From Alphaproteobacteria bacterium (GTDB taxonomy: Bacteria > Pseudomonadota > Alphaproteobacteria > Sphingomonadales > Sphingomonadaceae): a DNA stretch of 64,000 nucleotides. The DNA is taken from NCBI GenBank assembly GCA_030430365.1, contig JAUIFP010000001.1, positions 1 to 64,000 of the forward strand, in the 5' to 3' direction. Made by a program: the position numbers and the translations under genes. Below, piece after piece: positions 50,655 through 59,353 of the stretch; positions within the stretch are counted from its first letter, which is position 1, and every line of letters starts with the position of its first letter. A model generated the notes under the pieces. That model saw nothing but the letters and a program-made list of their open reading frames with translations, ran no database searches and was not told where the DNA came from.

Positions 50655-52193
50655 ATGGAAGAATCCGAAGAGCAGCAAGCGACAATCGATTTTCTGTCCC
50701 GTCCCGAAAGTTATGAAGGAGTATCCTCCGTCAAACGGATCGATACCCATGCGGCCATCGTCTTCCTTGCCGGCGACTGCGCGTACAAGCTCAAGAGGGC
50801 GGTCCGCTATTCTTATCTGGATTTTTCGACGATCGAGAAGCGGCGGAAGGTCTGCGAAGCCGAACTGCATCTGAACCGCAGAACCGCGCCGGAGCTGTAT
50901 CTGGAAGTGCGCAGTGTTAACCGCATGGCGGACGGTTCGATGGGCTTCGGCGAAGGCGAGACAGTGGACTGGCTGATCGTGATGCGCCGTTTCGACAGTG
51001 ACAGCCTGCTTGAAGAAGTTGCCGAGCGCGGTGAACTCGAAGCCCCGCTCGTACGCGACCTCGCCGATCACATCGTGAGCTTCCACAAGGACGCGGAAAT
51101 CGTCGAGGACGGCGATGGAGCCGACCGCTTGCACAAGGTCATCGACGGTAATCGGGGGAGCATGTCCGCTCTGCCTGAGGATGCACTCGCGCCGGAGGAC
51201 TGCGAAGACTTGCACAGGCGCAGCCTGGAGGCGCTGGAGGTTGTATCTGGTTTGTTGGATGAGCGGGCTGCGAACGGCCATGTCCGCCATTGTCACGGCG
51301 ACATGCATCTGGCGAATATCTGCCTCTGGCAAGGCAAGCCCACTCTCTTCGATTGTCTCGAATTCGAAGACGAACTCGCCAAGATCGACGTGCTCTACGA
51401 CCTGGCCTTTCTGCTGATGGATTTGTGGGAGAAGGGCTATCACGCCCAGGCGTCATTGCTGTTCAACCGCTACCTTGATCTCTGCAACGAGACGGACGGG
51501 ATCGCGGCCATCCCGCTCTTTCTGTCCGTCCGTGCGGCAGTTCGGGCCCATGTCAGCGCCACAGCCGCGGACCGACAGAGATCGGATGAGGAAAAGTCGG
51601 AGTTGCTCCGCACCGCTCGCGAATATCTGGCAGCGGCCAAGTCCTTCCTCGAAATGCCAGAGCCGATGCTGGTTGCGATCGGCGGCCTCAGCGGCACCGG
51701 CAAATCGACATTGGCGGGGCTGCTGGCGCCGGAAATCGGCGGGGCGCCGGGCGCCCGTTGGCTGCGAAGCGATGTGACGCGCAAATTGATGGAGGGCGTC
51801 GGCCCGGAGGAAAAGCTGCCGGCCGATGCCTACACGCCGGAACGCAGTGCCGCCGTTTATGCAAGATTGATGGAAGACGCGCAGCGCGCACTGGCAGCGG
51901 GGCGAACCGTCATCGTCGATGCCGTTTTCGCTCGGCCGGAAGAACGCCAGATGGTCAGCGAAGTGGCCAATAAAGCTGGCGTTCCCTTCACCGGTTTCTG
52001 GCTCGAGGCGTCCCAGCAGACCCTTCTCTCGCGTGTCGAGGCCAGAAAAGGGGACGCATCCGATGCCGATCGGGACGTGGTGCGCCGCCAGCTCGACTAT
52101 GAGGTAGGTGATCTGACGGACTGGATCCGCGTCGATTCCGGCAAGCCCAAAGAGCAGAGCTTGTCGACCCTTCTGGCCTCGCTCAAGCAGTAG
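50655..52193 (+). CDS. Bifunctional protein: aminoglycoside-phosphotransferase-like domain plus P-loop kinase
   Basis: A 512-residue two-domain protein. The N-terminal part (1-330) is an APH/protein-kinase-like fold with HCHGDMHLANICL as catalytic loop and FDCLEFEDELAKIDVLYD carrying the metal Asp. The C-terminal part (about 335-512) has a Walker A GGLSGTGKST and RSDVTRKLMEGV, as in gluconate-kinase/zeta-toxin-like P-loop kinases. ATG 50655 follows GAGAATGGCGAG and lies 11 nt after the L,D-transpeptidase stop. Proteins of this architecture are widespread and uncharacterised; antibiotic resistance is not implied. Confidence 0.8.
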   Translation: MEESEEQQATIDFLSRPESYEGVSSVKRIDTHAAIVFLAGDCAYKLKRAVRYSYLDFSTIEKRRKVCEAELHLNRRTAPELYLEVRSVNRMADGSMGFGEGETVDWLIVMRRFDSDSLLEEVAERGELEAPLVRDLADHIVSFHKDAEIVEDGDGADRLHKVIDGNRGSMSALPEDALAPEDCEDLHRRSLEALEVVSGLLDERAANGHVRHCHGDMHLANICLWQGKPTLFDCLEFEDELAKIDVLYDLAFLLMDLWEKGYHAQASLLFNRYLDLCNETDGIAAIPLFLSVRAAVRAHVSATAADRQRSDEEKSELLRTAREYLAAAKSFLEMPEPMLVAIGGLSGTGKSTLAGLLAPEIGGAPGARWLRSDVTRKLMEGVGPEEKLPADAYTPERSAAVYARLMEDAQRALAAGRTVIVDAVFARPEERQMVSEVANKAGVPFTGFWLEASQQTLLSRVEARKGDASDADRDVVRRQLDYEVGDLTDWIRVDSGKPKEQSLSTLLASLKQ

Positions 52194-52238
52194 TTTCTAC
52201 CCCGTCGCCAGGGGCGAAGAACAAAATGGCTGGCCAAA

Positions 52239-52256
52239 TTTGGTACCGGTAACTAA
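52239..52256. promoter_or_regulatory. LacI-type operator 1, upstream of SDR genes
   Basis: TTTGGTACC and GGTAACTAA meet at a central CG; six of nine pairs are symmetric. It lies 62 bp before the first SDR start. The same core GGTACCGGTAAC recurs at 53.87 and 57.95 kb and in part at 61.99 kb. Confidence 0.7.
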
Positions 52257-52317
52257 CAAAGGGCATAAGCTGGACGAATCCAATTCATCAGTTCGGCGCC
52301 CTGGAGGAGAGAGACCC

Positions 52318-53055
52318 TTGGCATCACCAATCATGCTCGTGACGGGCGGCAGCCGAGGTATCGGCGCGGCCATCGTCCGCCTCGCCGCCGAACGCGGCTA
52401 TGACGTTGCGTTCAACTATGCCAGCCGGCGGGACGAAGCTGAAAAGATCGCGGACGAGGTCAGGGCCAAGGGGCAGCGGGCGCTCGTTGTTCAGGCCGAC
52501 ATGGCGAGTGAGGCGGACATCGTGAACATGTTCGAGCAAACCGATGCCGAGCTCGGCCGGCTCGACTGCATGGTCTACAATGCGGGCATCGGCCCTTCGC
52601 CCGGCCGGCTTGCAGATGCCGATTGGGGGGAGCTGCGCCGGGTAATGGATGTGAACCTGCTGGGCGCGCATATTGCATGCCGTGAGGCGGTCAAGCGCAT
52701 GTCTACCGAGCGTGGCGGGCAGGGCGGAAGCATCGTCCTGATGGGCTCGCGCGCCGGCTATTACGGCGCTCCCGGAAGGGCGATCGTCTATGCGACGTCC
52801 AAGGGCGGCATGGACGCGCTCAATTACGGCCTCGGCAAGGAAGTGGCGGCCGAAGGGATCCGCGTGAACCTGGTTTCGCCAGGGCCGATTTCAACCGACA
52901 TGAACAATGAACAGTCTGCTCCGGAGCGGGTGAAAGAGATACCGATGGGCCGCTATGGCAAGCCGGAAGAGGTCGCCTCTGCCGTGCTCTTCCTTGCCTC
53001 CAGCGAGGCTTCCTTCGTCTCGTCGGCCAGCCTCATGGTCAGCGGCGCACGCTGA
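52318..53055 (+). CDS. Short-chain dehydrogenase/reductase 1
   Basis: A 245-residue classical SDR: VTGGSRGIGAAIVR (NAD(P) motif), DCMVYNAGI, catalytic Ser in LMGSRAGYYG and YATSK, and the SPGPISTDM segment. TTG 52318, behind GGAGGAGAGA, is the best start; the frame opens upstream inside the LacI-type operator. It heads the SDR pair of the catabolic cassette. It should oxidise a hydroxyl or reduce a keto group of a sugar-acid-like substrate; direction and substrate unknown. Confidence 0.85.
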   Translation: MASPIMLVTGGSRGIGAAIVRLAAERGYDVAFNYASRRDEAEKIADEVRAKGQRALVVQADMASEADIVNMFEQTDAELGRLDCMVYNAGIGPSPGRLADADWGELRRVMDVNLLGAHIACREAVKRMSTERGGQGGSIVLMGSRAGYYGAPGRAIVYATSKGGMDALNYGLGKEVAAEGIRVNLVSPGPISTDMNNEQSAPERVKEIPMGRYGKPEEVASAVLFLASSEASFVSSASLMVSGAR

Positions 53056-53085
53056 GACAGGCCCGGAAAATCAGGAGATAGCAAG

Positions 53086-53826
53086 ATGACTGCACCTGTT
53101 ATGCTCGTCGCTGCCGGAAGCCGCAGCATTGGCGCCGCGATTGCGCGCAAGGCCGCGGATGACGGTTATGATGTTGCGATCAATTTCGTCAGCAACCGGG
53201 AGGCTGCCGAAGGCGTAGCTGAATATGTTCGGGGTAAGGGCCGCAAAGCCGCCCTTATCCAGGCCGACATGTCCAAGGATGACGAAATCCGCAAAATGTT
53301 CGCAGAGTTTGACCAGCATTTCGACCGCCTCGATTGCCTGGTTTACAATGCCGGCGGCGCGGGCGGGAAGGGATCCCCGCTGGCCGACGTTCCCACCGAA
53401 ACCTTGCGCAAGGCGCATGATCTCAATGCCCTGGGCGCGCATTTCTGTGCCGCCGAGGCGATCCGGCGAATGTCGACCAAGAATGGCGGCGACGGCGGAA
53501 ACATCGTGTTCATCACTTCGCGCTCGGCCGAGTATGGCAATCCGGGGCTTGCCGTTTGGTACGCCTCCACCAAGCGCGCGCAGGAGGTACTGGCGACCGC
53601 CCTCAGCAAGGAAGTGGCGGAGGATGGGATCCGCGTAAATGCCGTCTCGCCCGGCCCGATCCATACTGATGCCAACGATCCGAATGTATGGCCGGAGCGG
53701 ATCAACTGGATCCCCATGCGGCGCTTCGGCAAGCCGCCGGAAGTGGCCAATGCGGTATTGTTCCTGGCATCGCCGGAAGCCTCTTTCATCACAGGCGTGA
53801 TCCTCAACGTATCGGGAGGGCGGTAG
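53086..53826 (+). CDS. Short-chain dehydrogenase/reductase 2, altered cofactor motif
   Basis: A 246-residue SDR paralogue of its neighbour. The catalytic Ser (ITSRSAEYG) and YASTK are intact, but the dinucleotide motif reads AAGSRSIG where TGxxxGxG is normal, so the second and third of the invariant residues are replaced. Cofactor binding may be changed or lost. LVYNAGGAG and SPGPIHTDA are present. ATG 53086 has AGGAG upstream and lies 30 nt after the first SDR. The two could form a heteromer; that is speculation. Confidence 0.82.
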   Translation: MTAPVMLVAAGSRSIGAAIARKAADDGYDVAINFVSNREAAEGVAEYVRGKGRKAALIQADMSKDDEIRKMFAEFDQHFDRLDCLVYNAGGAGGKGSPLADVPTETLRKAHDLNALGAHFCAAEAIRRMSTKNGGDGGNIVFITSRSAEYGNPGLAVWYASTKRAQEVLATALSKEVAEDGIRVNAVSPGPIHTDANDPNVWPERINWIPMRRFGKPPEVANAVLFLASPEASFITGVILNVSGGR

Positions 53827-53863
53827 TCGCCAGCTTGGATGGAACTGATTTTTTTGCTTCGAA

Positions 53864-53881
53864 ACAGGTACCGGTAACAGG
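53864..53881. promoter_or_regulatory. LacI-type operator 2, upstream of NHL-repeat gene
   Basis: ACAGGTACC and GGTAACAGG meet at a central CG; the 12-bp core is identical to operator 1. It lies in the 247-bp gap before the gene at 54074, whose start follows GAGAGGATG. Nothing else was seen in the gap. Confidence 0.7.
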
Positions 53882-54073
53882 AATCGATTGCGGATGAGCA
53901 GGCTGCGCCATAAGGTCGGAGCAAGACTGGCGCACTGCTTGCGCGGCTGGCCGAATGGCTAGCGATGCCGACAGACAGCGCAGCCCATAAGGCAGAAAAT
54001 GCCGGGCATATTTCGAATGGATATCCGGGCGACGAAAGTTTGCCCGGGAACGATTGAATGAGAGGATGATGGA

Positions 54074-55096
54074 ATGGCGAAAGAGGAAGTCCGCTTCGAA
54101 CTGGTGCCCAATTGGGAAAAGTGCCCCGAGGGCGACGAATATTCGCATGAAGACGTTGCCGCGGTGGCGTGCGATTCGAAGGACAGGGTCTATCTTCACA
54201 CCCGCAATGCACACCGCGTCATGGTCTATGACGAGGATGGCAACTTCATAAAGAAGTGGGGCGACGGAGTGTTCGGCCGCGCCCACGGCATGACGATCAA
54301 GGACGATATCTGCTATTGCACCGATGACATCCAGAGTGTGATCCGCGTGTTCGACCTGGACGGCAATTTCCAGTGGCAGCTCGGCGAACCGTTCAAGGTA
54401 ACCGACACCGGCTATGGCAATATCCGGGGACGCAAGGCCGAGATCCATCACAACGAATTCGTCGAACGCGCTCTCGGGCCGTTCAATTGCTGCTGCAACG
54501 TCGCGGTTGCCGCGAACGGCGATATCTTCGTTGCCGACGGATACGGCAATGCCCGCATCCATCACTTCGACAAGGACGGCAATCTGCTCAATAGCTGGGG
54601 CGAAGTCGGCACCGAGCCCGGCCAGTTCCATCTGCCGCATGGTATCGCGCTGGACAATGACGAGAATGTCATTGTCTGCGATCGGGAGAATGACCGCTTG
54701 CAGTTCTTCACCCGCGAAGGCGAGTTCATCAAGGAGTGGACGGACGTGCTCCGCCCCACCGATTGCACGGTGGATGAAGACGGGCTGATCTATGTTTCAG
54801 AGCTCTGGCGTCCGGCGGAGCCGGGGCAGGGCAGCTTCGTTCACGGCTTCCCCGATACCGATCTGCCCGGTCGGGTGACGGTCTATTATCCCGATGGTAC
54901 GATTGCCGCGCGTTGGGGCGCGGATAGTGAGAACCGCACGGCGCCCGGCAATTTCATTGCTCCGCACGGCCTTGCACTGGACAGCAAGGGCAGCCTCTAT
55001 GTGGCTGAAGTTTCGACGACGTTCGGCGGTTTTCGCAAGATCCCGAAGGAAGAAACCTGCGCGCATCAGATCCAGAAATTCCGCCGCGTGCGGTAA
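54074..55096 (+). CDS. NHL-repeat protein, peptidyl-alpha-hydroxyglycine lyase-like
   Basis: A 340-residue six-bladed NHL-type propeller. Repeated blade segments are DRVYLHTRNAHRVMVYDEDG, IFVADGYGNARIHHFDKDG, VIVCDRENDRLQFFTREG and SLYVAEVS. This pattern is used by the peptidyl-alpha-hydroxyglycine alpha-amidating lyase family in bacteria, whose real substrates are mostly unknown. No signal peptide is seen. It is the first gene of an operon with ThuA-like and unknown proteins under LacI-type operator 2; it may be a lactonase or lyase on a sugar-acid derivative. Reaction is not decided. Confidence 0.78.
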   Translation: MAKEEVRFELVPNWEKCPEGDEYSHEDVAAVACDSKDRVYLHTRNAHRVMVYDEDGNFIKKWGDGVFGRAHGMTIKDDICYCTDDIQSVIRVFDLDGNFQWQLGEPFKVTDTGYGNIRGRKAEIHHNEFVERALGPFNCCCNVAVAANGDIFVADGYGNARIHHFDKDGNLLNSWGEVGTEPGQFHLPHGIALDNDENVIVCDRENDRLQFFTREGEFIKEWTDVLRPTDCTVDEDGLIYVSELWRPAEPGQGSFVHGFPDTDLPGRVTVYYPDGTIAARWGADSENRTAPGNFIAPHGLALDSKGSLYVAEVSTTFGGFRKIPKEETCAHQIQKFRRVR

Positions 55097-55105
55097 TTGG
55101 GGGGC

Positions 55106-55828
55106 ATGATGCCACAACCACAGGTCGCCAACCTCGTCTGCGGCAGTCCCTGGCGCAATCACGACTATGACAATGCACGGCTGCGCCTTGGCCAGGTGCT
55201 CTACGATCTGAACGGGATCAGGACAGATTGCTACCAGGATTACGAGGATCTTGGCGGCATCGCGTTGGGCGATCTGCTTGTGACCTATACTTCGCAGATC
55301 GAGGTGACCGAGAAAGCTTCCACCAATCTGCGCCGCTGGCTGGAGAAGGGCGGCCGCTGGTTCGCCATGCACAGCACCACCTCGGTGGCCGGCAATATGG
55401 CGATGGCGAGCCTGCTCGGTAGCCAGTTCATCGATCACCCGCCCTATCATGAGTTCACTGTGAACGTGATGAAGCCGGATGATCCGCTGCTTGAGGGGAT
55501 ATCGGACTTTACCGTCGCGGACGAGCTGCACTGCGTCGAGAAAGTCACTGAGGATATCGAGGTGCTGCTCCAGGCGACCTGGGGCGGCAGGGGCATTCTG
55601 GGCAAGGACCACGAAGTGGCGGACCGGCCGCTCATGTATCGCCGCAAGATCGGGGATGCCGGTGGCGGGGTGCTCTATCTGGCACTGGGCCATGCCAATA
55701 GGCCTTATGACAAGCCGCGGCCTAACTATCCCGACCAACCCGAATATCGCGGCCCATGGGGCAGCGAGCCTTTCGACACGATTATACGCCGCGGCTGCGA
55801 ATGGGCAGCCAGACGCAGGGAGTTCTAG
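55106..55828 (+). CDS. ThuA-like domain protein
   Basis: A 240-residue ThuA (trehalose-utilisation) fold protein: the loop LVCGSPWRNHDYDNARL, then GGRWFAMHSTTSVAG, FIDHPPYHEFTVNV and YLALGHANRPYD are the usual core strands. ThuA-type proteins relate to class I glutamine amidotransferases and occur in sugar and 3-keto-glycoside pathways; their activities are poorly known. Start uncertain: ATG 55106 or 55109 behind GGGGGG; a TTG at 55097 directly follows the previous stop. Second gene of the operon. Confidence 0.76.
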   Translation: MMPQPQVANLVCGSPWRNHDYDNARLRLGQVLYDLNGIRTDCYQDYEDLGGIALGDLLVTYTSQIEVTEKASTNLRRWLEKGGRWFAMHSTTSVAGNMAMASLLGSQFIDHPPYHEFTVNVMKPDDPLLEGISDFTVADELHCVEKVTEDIEVLLQATWGGRGILGKDHEVADRPLMYRRKIGDAGGGVLYLALGHANRPYDKPRPNYPDQPEYRGPWGSEPFDTIIRRGCEWAARRREF

Positions 55829-55832
55829 AGAC

Positions 55833-56186
55833 ATGGCAGTTGAAATGATGCGGCTTATCCTCAAGCCGGCCGGAGCCGACGAGGCGACCGCCGCCGCAAA
55901 GCAGATCTGGGTCGATCTGGCAGTGGACAGCGAAACCGGGCAGAGCACGGGGCCGTTTCCGGCATGGGGCCGGGTGGGTGATTGGCAGCAGCCCGGCACT
56001 CTGGTTCCATTCACGCTGATGATGGACGGCCGGATGGACACCGGCATCTATGCGAGCGACGATCAGCGCAGCGATGTGCTCGAAATTCGCAAGGCTGACC
56101 TGGGCGAGGGCAAGACGATTGTCCTCAAGTCCGGAAGCGATACGAGCAATTATGTGATTGAGAGCCTCAAGCCGCTTATCGGCTGA
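55833..56186 (+). CDS. Unknown protein, 117 aa, in the cassette
   Basis: Not recognised. It starts at ATG 55833, 4 nt after the ThuA-like stop, so it is almost certainly translated from the same message. The 117 residues are mostly beta-strand-like, with MMRLILKPAGADEATA near the start and WQQPGTLVPFTLMMDGRMD in the middle; no cysteine or histidine-rich site and no membrane segment. The small, soluble, beta-rich form would suit a subunit or binding module. Low-information sequence; function open. Confidence 0.65.
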   Translation: MAVEMMRLILKPAGADEATAAAKQIWVDLAVDSETGQSTGPFPAWGRVGDWQQPGTLVPFTLMMDGRMDTGIYASDDQRSDVLEIRKADLGEGKTIVLKSGSDTSNYVIESLKPLIG

Positions 56187-56213
56187 CGCGGGTCGCTGGC
56201 AGAACGCTGCGCT

Positions 56214-56666
56214 TCAGTTCTTCATCCAGGGATTGTCCTTGTCGGCCTGGACCTCCGGGCCGTGGCCGATCCGCGAAAACAGCTTGATTACGCGGCCGTC
56301 CGGATCTTCGATGCCAACTGCCCAGGATAGGCCGGTCGCGAAAACGCCCGAGTGCTTGATGTCGCCCAGGCTATCCAGATGCTCCGACCATGCCTCCAGC
56401 GCGGCGAGGTCGGGAACGTGCAGCGTCACGGGATCGAAGCGCTTCGCCGCCTTGGCATGTTCGGGCAGAAGCCGCAGGTCCAGCGTCGCAAAGCCATCGA
56501 TGCGGCAGATATAGGCATAGATATTCCCGTCCGCGTCGACATGGTCGGCCGCCGCGATGCGTTCTGCGCCAAACACGCGTTCGTAAAACGCAAGCGAGCG
56601 GGCGCAATCCGCCACTGCAAATTTCAAGGTGCGAAGCCCGTCCAGCTTGGGTGCATCACCAGTCAT
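56214..56666 (-). CDS. VOC family protein, 150 aa
   Basis: A 150-residue glyoxalase/bleomycin-resistance-fold protein: LKFAVADCARSLAFYERVFG is the first module, DPVTLHVPDLAALEAWSEHL the second, and DPDGRVIKLFSR the last. The metal-ligand pattern is only partly clear. ATG 56666. It is convergent with the NHL/ThuA operon and lies 41 nt downstream of the enolase-superfamily gene on the same strand, so it is probably the second gene of that operon. Lyase, isomerase or epimerase activity is possible. Confidence 0.76.
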   Translation of the reverse strand: MTGDAPKLDGLRTLKFAVADCARSLAFYERVFGAERIAAADHVDADGNIYAYICRIDGFATLDLRLLPEHAKAAKRFDPVTLHVPDLAALEAWSEHLDSLGDIKHSGVFATGLSWAVGIEDPDGRVIKLFSRIGHGPEVQADKDNPWMKN

Positions 56667-56707
56667 TCAATTTGGCCTTTCGCTGTTTGGGATACTTTGC
56701 GCCGGAA

Positions 56708-57763
56708 TCAGGCAACGGCGCATTTGGCGAGCACGTCTTCATCGAATTCCAGCCCGAGCCCGGCAGCTTCCGGAAGAACCACTTCGCCGTCTTCGATCCG
56801 CATCGGTTGCTTGAACAAGGGCTGGCCCCAGGGGACGAGGCCGACAATCAGACCGTTGGGGACCGCCGCAAGGCCATGGCTGAGTGCTTCGGATGCCAGA
56901 TGATTCACAACTTGCCTGCCATGGGCTTCGGCCATGTGCGCGACTTTCAGAAAGCCGGTGAGCCCCAAATCCTGGTCGATCATGACATAGTCGGAGCATC
57001 GGCCTTCCAGCAGGCGCGCGAATTCATGCGCATACTGAAACACCTCGCCGGCGCAGGTGCGCTGATCGATGGTGTCCGTGACCTGGCGCATAGCCTCATA
57101 GTCGTGAGAGGCGACCGGGTCTTCGATCCAGAACAGGCCGAGTTCTTCGGTTTCGCGGGCGAAGCGGACGGCATTGCGCAGGCCCCATTGGAAATTGCCG
57201 TCCACGATGATCTTGATATCAGGGCCAACGCATTCGCGGATAAAGCGTACATGCTCGATCGCTGTTTCCAGCGGGGCGAGCCCGCATGGAGCTTTGACGG
57301 TCCGAAAACCGCGCCCGATCACATCTTCAAGATGCTTTGCCACCTTGTCCCTCGGCGGGCCGGGCATGAGCCCCCAATTCGCCGAGACGGGCATACGGTT
57401 TCGAAATCCGCCGGCGAGCTTCCAAACCGGAAGACCGGCCGCCTTGCCTGCAATATCCCAGCAGGCGACATCGATTGCGCTTGCTGCGCGCAATTCCAAG
57501 CCAGACAGCGCCGCCCCCAGTTGCCCGGTATAGAGCGCCTTGTGCATGACTTCCGTCCGTGTGGGATCGGAACCGGCCAGGTTGTCGACCATGGCTTCGA
57601 TCAGCAGAACCATGGGCCGTGTGTTTCTGGGATTGATCCGGCTGACATAGGCGATCCCAGTAACGCCTTCATCCGTTTGGAGCTGCAGCGTGACATGGCG
57701 GCCCTTCATCACGCCTTCGAAATCGACATCGACGGCAGCCACCCTGCATCCTGTGATTTTCAA
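56708..57763 (-). CDS. Mandelate racemase/muconate lactonizing enzyme family (enolase superfamily)
   Basis: A 351-residue acid-sugar-dehydratase-like enzyme. Metal ligands are D188 (IIVDGNFQW), E214 (FWIEDPV) and E240 (CAGEV); K157 lies in FRTVKAPCG, and VVNHLASEALSHGL holds a late His. Only one Lys is present where many MLE-type enzymes have K-x-K, and D-x-N at the first metal site is like the mandelate racemase group. TTG 57763 behind GGGAGAAGG is preferred to starts further upstream. It is divergent from the MetE-like gene with LacI-type operator 3 between. It probably dehydrates or racemises a sugar acid. Confidence 0.84.
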   Translation of the reverse strand: MKITGCRVAAVDVDFEGVMKGRHVTLQLQTDEGVTGIAYVSRINPRNTRPMVLLIEAMVDNLAGSDPTRTEVMHKALYTGQLGAALSGLELRAASAIDVACWDIAGKAAGLPVWKLAGGFRNRMPVSANWGLMPGPPRDKVAKHLEDVIGRGFRTVKAPCGLAPLETAIEHVRFIRECVGPDIKIIVDGNFQWGLRNAVRFARETEELGLFWIEDPVASHDYEAMRQVTDTIDQRTCAGEVFQYAHEFARLLEGRCSDYVMIDQDLGLTGFLKVAHMAEAHGRQVVNHLASEALSHGLAAVPNGLIVGLVPWGQPLFKQPMRIEDGEVVLPEAAGLGLEFDEDVLAKCAVA

Positions 57764-57949
57764 ATGCCTTCTCCCATTCGCGGCATGCCCGGCACTATGT
57801 GCATTGTCTTCGTAACGCTGTTTCCTGGCACGAGCAGCCCGCCTTTTGCCGCAGTGTGGAATGCCCATTGGCAAACCAGTATGCCGACAGACGATTACAT
57901 CCCCCGCCAAGAATCGATATTTTGCCCTTCATACACACACCGAACGCTG

Positions 57950-57967
57950 CTAGGTACCGGTAACAAA
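57950..57967. promoter_or_regulatory. LacI-type operator 3, between enolase-superfamily and MetE-like genes
   Basis: CTAGGTACC and GGTAACAAA meet at a central CG; the 12-bp core is identical to operators 1 and 2. It lies 33 bp before the MetE-like start in a 236-bp divergent gap, so it may serve both directions. Confidence 0.7.
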
Positions 57968-57999
57968 ATTTGACAATCTTGTGGAGCGGATAAGAACTA

Positions 58000-59214
58000 A
58001 TGCGTCATTCGACCGATCATATTCTCAGCAGCCATGGCGGAAACCTTCCTCGTCCGGCGGAATTCGACAAGCTTCTGGCAAAGGCCAGCGAGCATCAGGA
58101 AGAAGTGCAGGCAAAGCTGCCCGGCGCGGTCGAATGGGTGATCGACAAGCAGATCGAATGCGGCGTCGATATCATCAATGACGGCGAATATGTTAAAGCT
58201 GCCGAAGGGGGCAATTACGGGTCCTACATGGCGGCACGCTCTGTCGGCTTCGATGTGCGCGATACGCCTGAAGGAACCAAGCCCAAGCGGGGCTTCACCG
58301 CCGAACGCGAGATTCCCGATTTCCCGGGCTTCTATAAAAGCGGCCTGTGGTTCGCGGGATCCGGCGGCCCGATCCGTCCCGGTTTCGCAACTCCTGGAGG
58401 GCAGATGATCAATTTCGGCGCCCGGCAGCAGACCTGTACAGGCGATCTGAAATATACCGGCTACGATCTGATCCAGGCCGATATCGATGCAATCAAGAAG
58501 GGGCTTGAAGGCAAGAGCGGAGTGGACGGCTTTGTCGCTTCGCTTGGACCGCTCAGCCTCGGCGCCGGCAAGACCAACCTGCATTATGCCAGCGAAGAAG
58601 AATATATGTTCGCTGTCGCGGACGTCATGCACGAGGAATACAAGGCGATCACGGATGCAGGCCTGATCGTGCAGGTGGACGAACCCGAATTCGCCACGAC
58701 CTGGAGCTTCTATCCCGACTGGACGGTCGAGGACCTGCGCAAATATCTCGATTTCGCGGTCGAGATCATCAACCACTCGCTGCGCGGATTGCCGGAAGAG
58801 CTCGTGCGCTTCCACATGTGCTGGGGTTCGGGCCATCGCCCGCATGTGCACGATATCGGCTTCGAACATCTCGCGGACAAGCTGCTGGGCATCAATGCGC
58901 AATGCTACACGTTCGAAGCTTCGAACCCGCGCCATGCGCATGAATATCACGTCTTCGAGGATCTCAAGCTGCCCGACGGCAAGATCATCGCTCCGGGCGT
59001 TGTCGGCCATTATACCGACCTTGTCGAACACCCCGAGCTCGTTGCCGAGCGCCTGATCAACTATGCCAAGCTGGTCGGGATGGAAAACGTCCATGCCAGC
59101 ACCGATTGCGGCATCGGTTCGCGCGTCGGGCATGAAGAGATTGTGTGGGCGAAGCTCAAAGCAATGAGCGACGGCTGCCAGATTGCGACCAAGCGCTTGA
59201 AAGCGGGGCTCTGA
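58000..59214 (+). CDS. MetE C-terminal-like zinc methyltransferase (cobalamin-independent methionine synthase II family)
   Basis: A 404-residue single-domain relative of the catalytic half of MetE. The zinc ligands are kept in order: H272 and C274 (RFHMCWGSGH), E306 (TFEASNP) and C370 (ASTDCGIGSR). The N-terminal half of true MetE is missing, so it cannot be a standard methionine synthase. Members of this branch include methyl transferases to thiols and epoxyalkane:CoM transferase. ATG 58000. With an MFS transporter and acid-sugar enzymes around it, a demethylation or thiol-alkylation step in catabolism is plausible but unproven. Confidence 0.82.
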   Translation: MRHSTDHILSSHGGNLPRPAEFDKLLAKASEHQEEVQAKLPGAVEWVIDKQIECGVDIINDGEYVKAAEGGNYGSYMAARSVGFDVRDTPEGTKPKRGFTAEREIPDFPGFYKSGLWFAGSGGPIRPGFATPGGQMINFGARQQTCTGDLKYTGYDLIQADIDAIKKGLEGKSGVDGFVASLGPLSLGAGKTNLHYASEEEYMFAVADVMHEEYKAITDAGLIVQVDEPEFATTWSFYPDWTVEDLRKYLDFAVEIINHSLRGLPEELVRFHMCWGSGHRPHVHDIGFEHLADKLLGINAQCYTFEASNPRHAHEYHVFEDLKLPDGKIIAPGVVGHYTDLVEHPELVAERLINYAKLVGMENVHASTDCGIGSRVGHEEIVWAKLKAMSDGCQIATKRLKAGL

Positions 59215-59353
59215 CCGGATGGCGAGGGCCATCCGTGACAGGTCTATGAGCGTTTAGAAATCAAGGCGCGTCGAAGCGATGAATTGAAGCGAATACGCTC
59301 TCGCAAGGGCGCGACATAAGCTGCTGAAAAAGCGGCAGGTGAGAGGACTATGT

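Noticed and set aside
56390-57973. Long plus-strand open frame of 527 codons
   Set aside because: It is antisense to the VOC and enolase-superfamily genes and has no recognisable motif.
57997-59232. Minus-strand open frame of 411 codons
   Set aside because: It mirrors the MetE-like gene, which has all zinc ligands in order.
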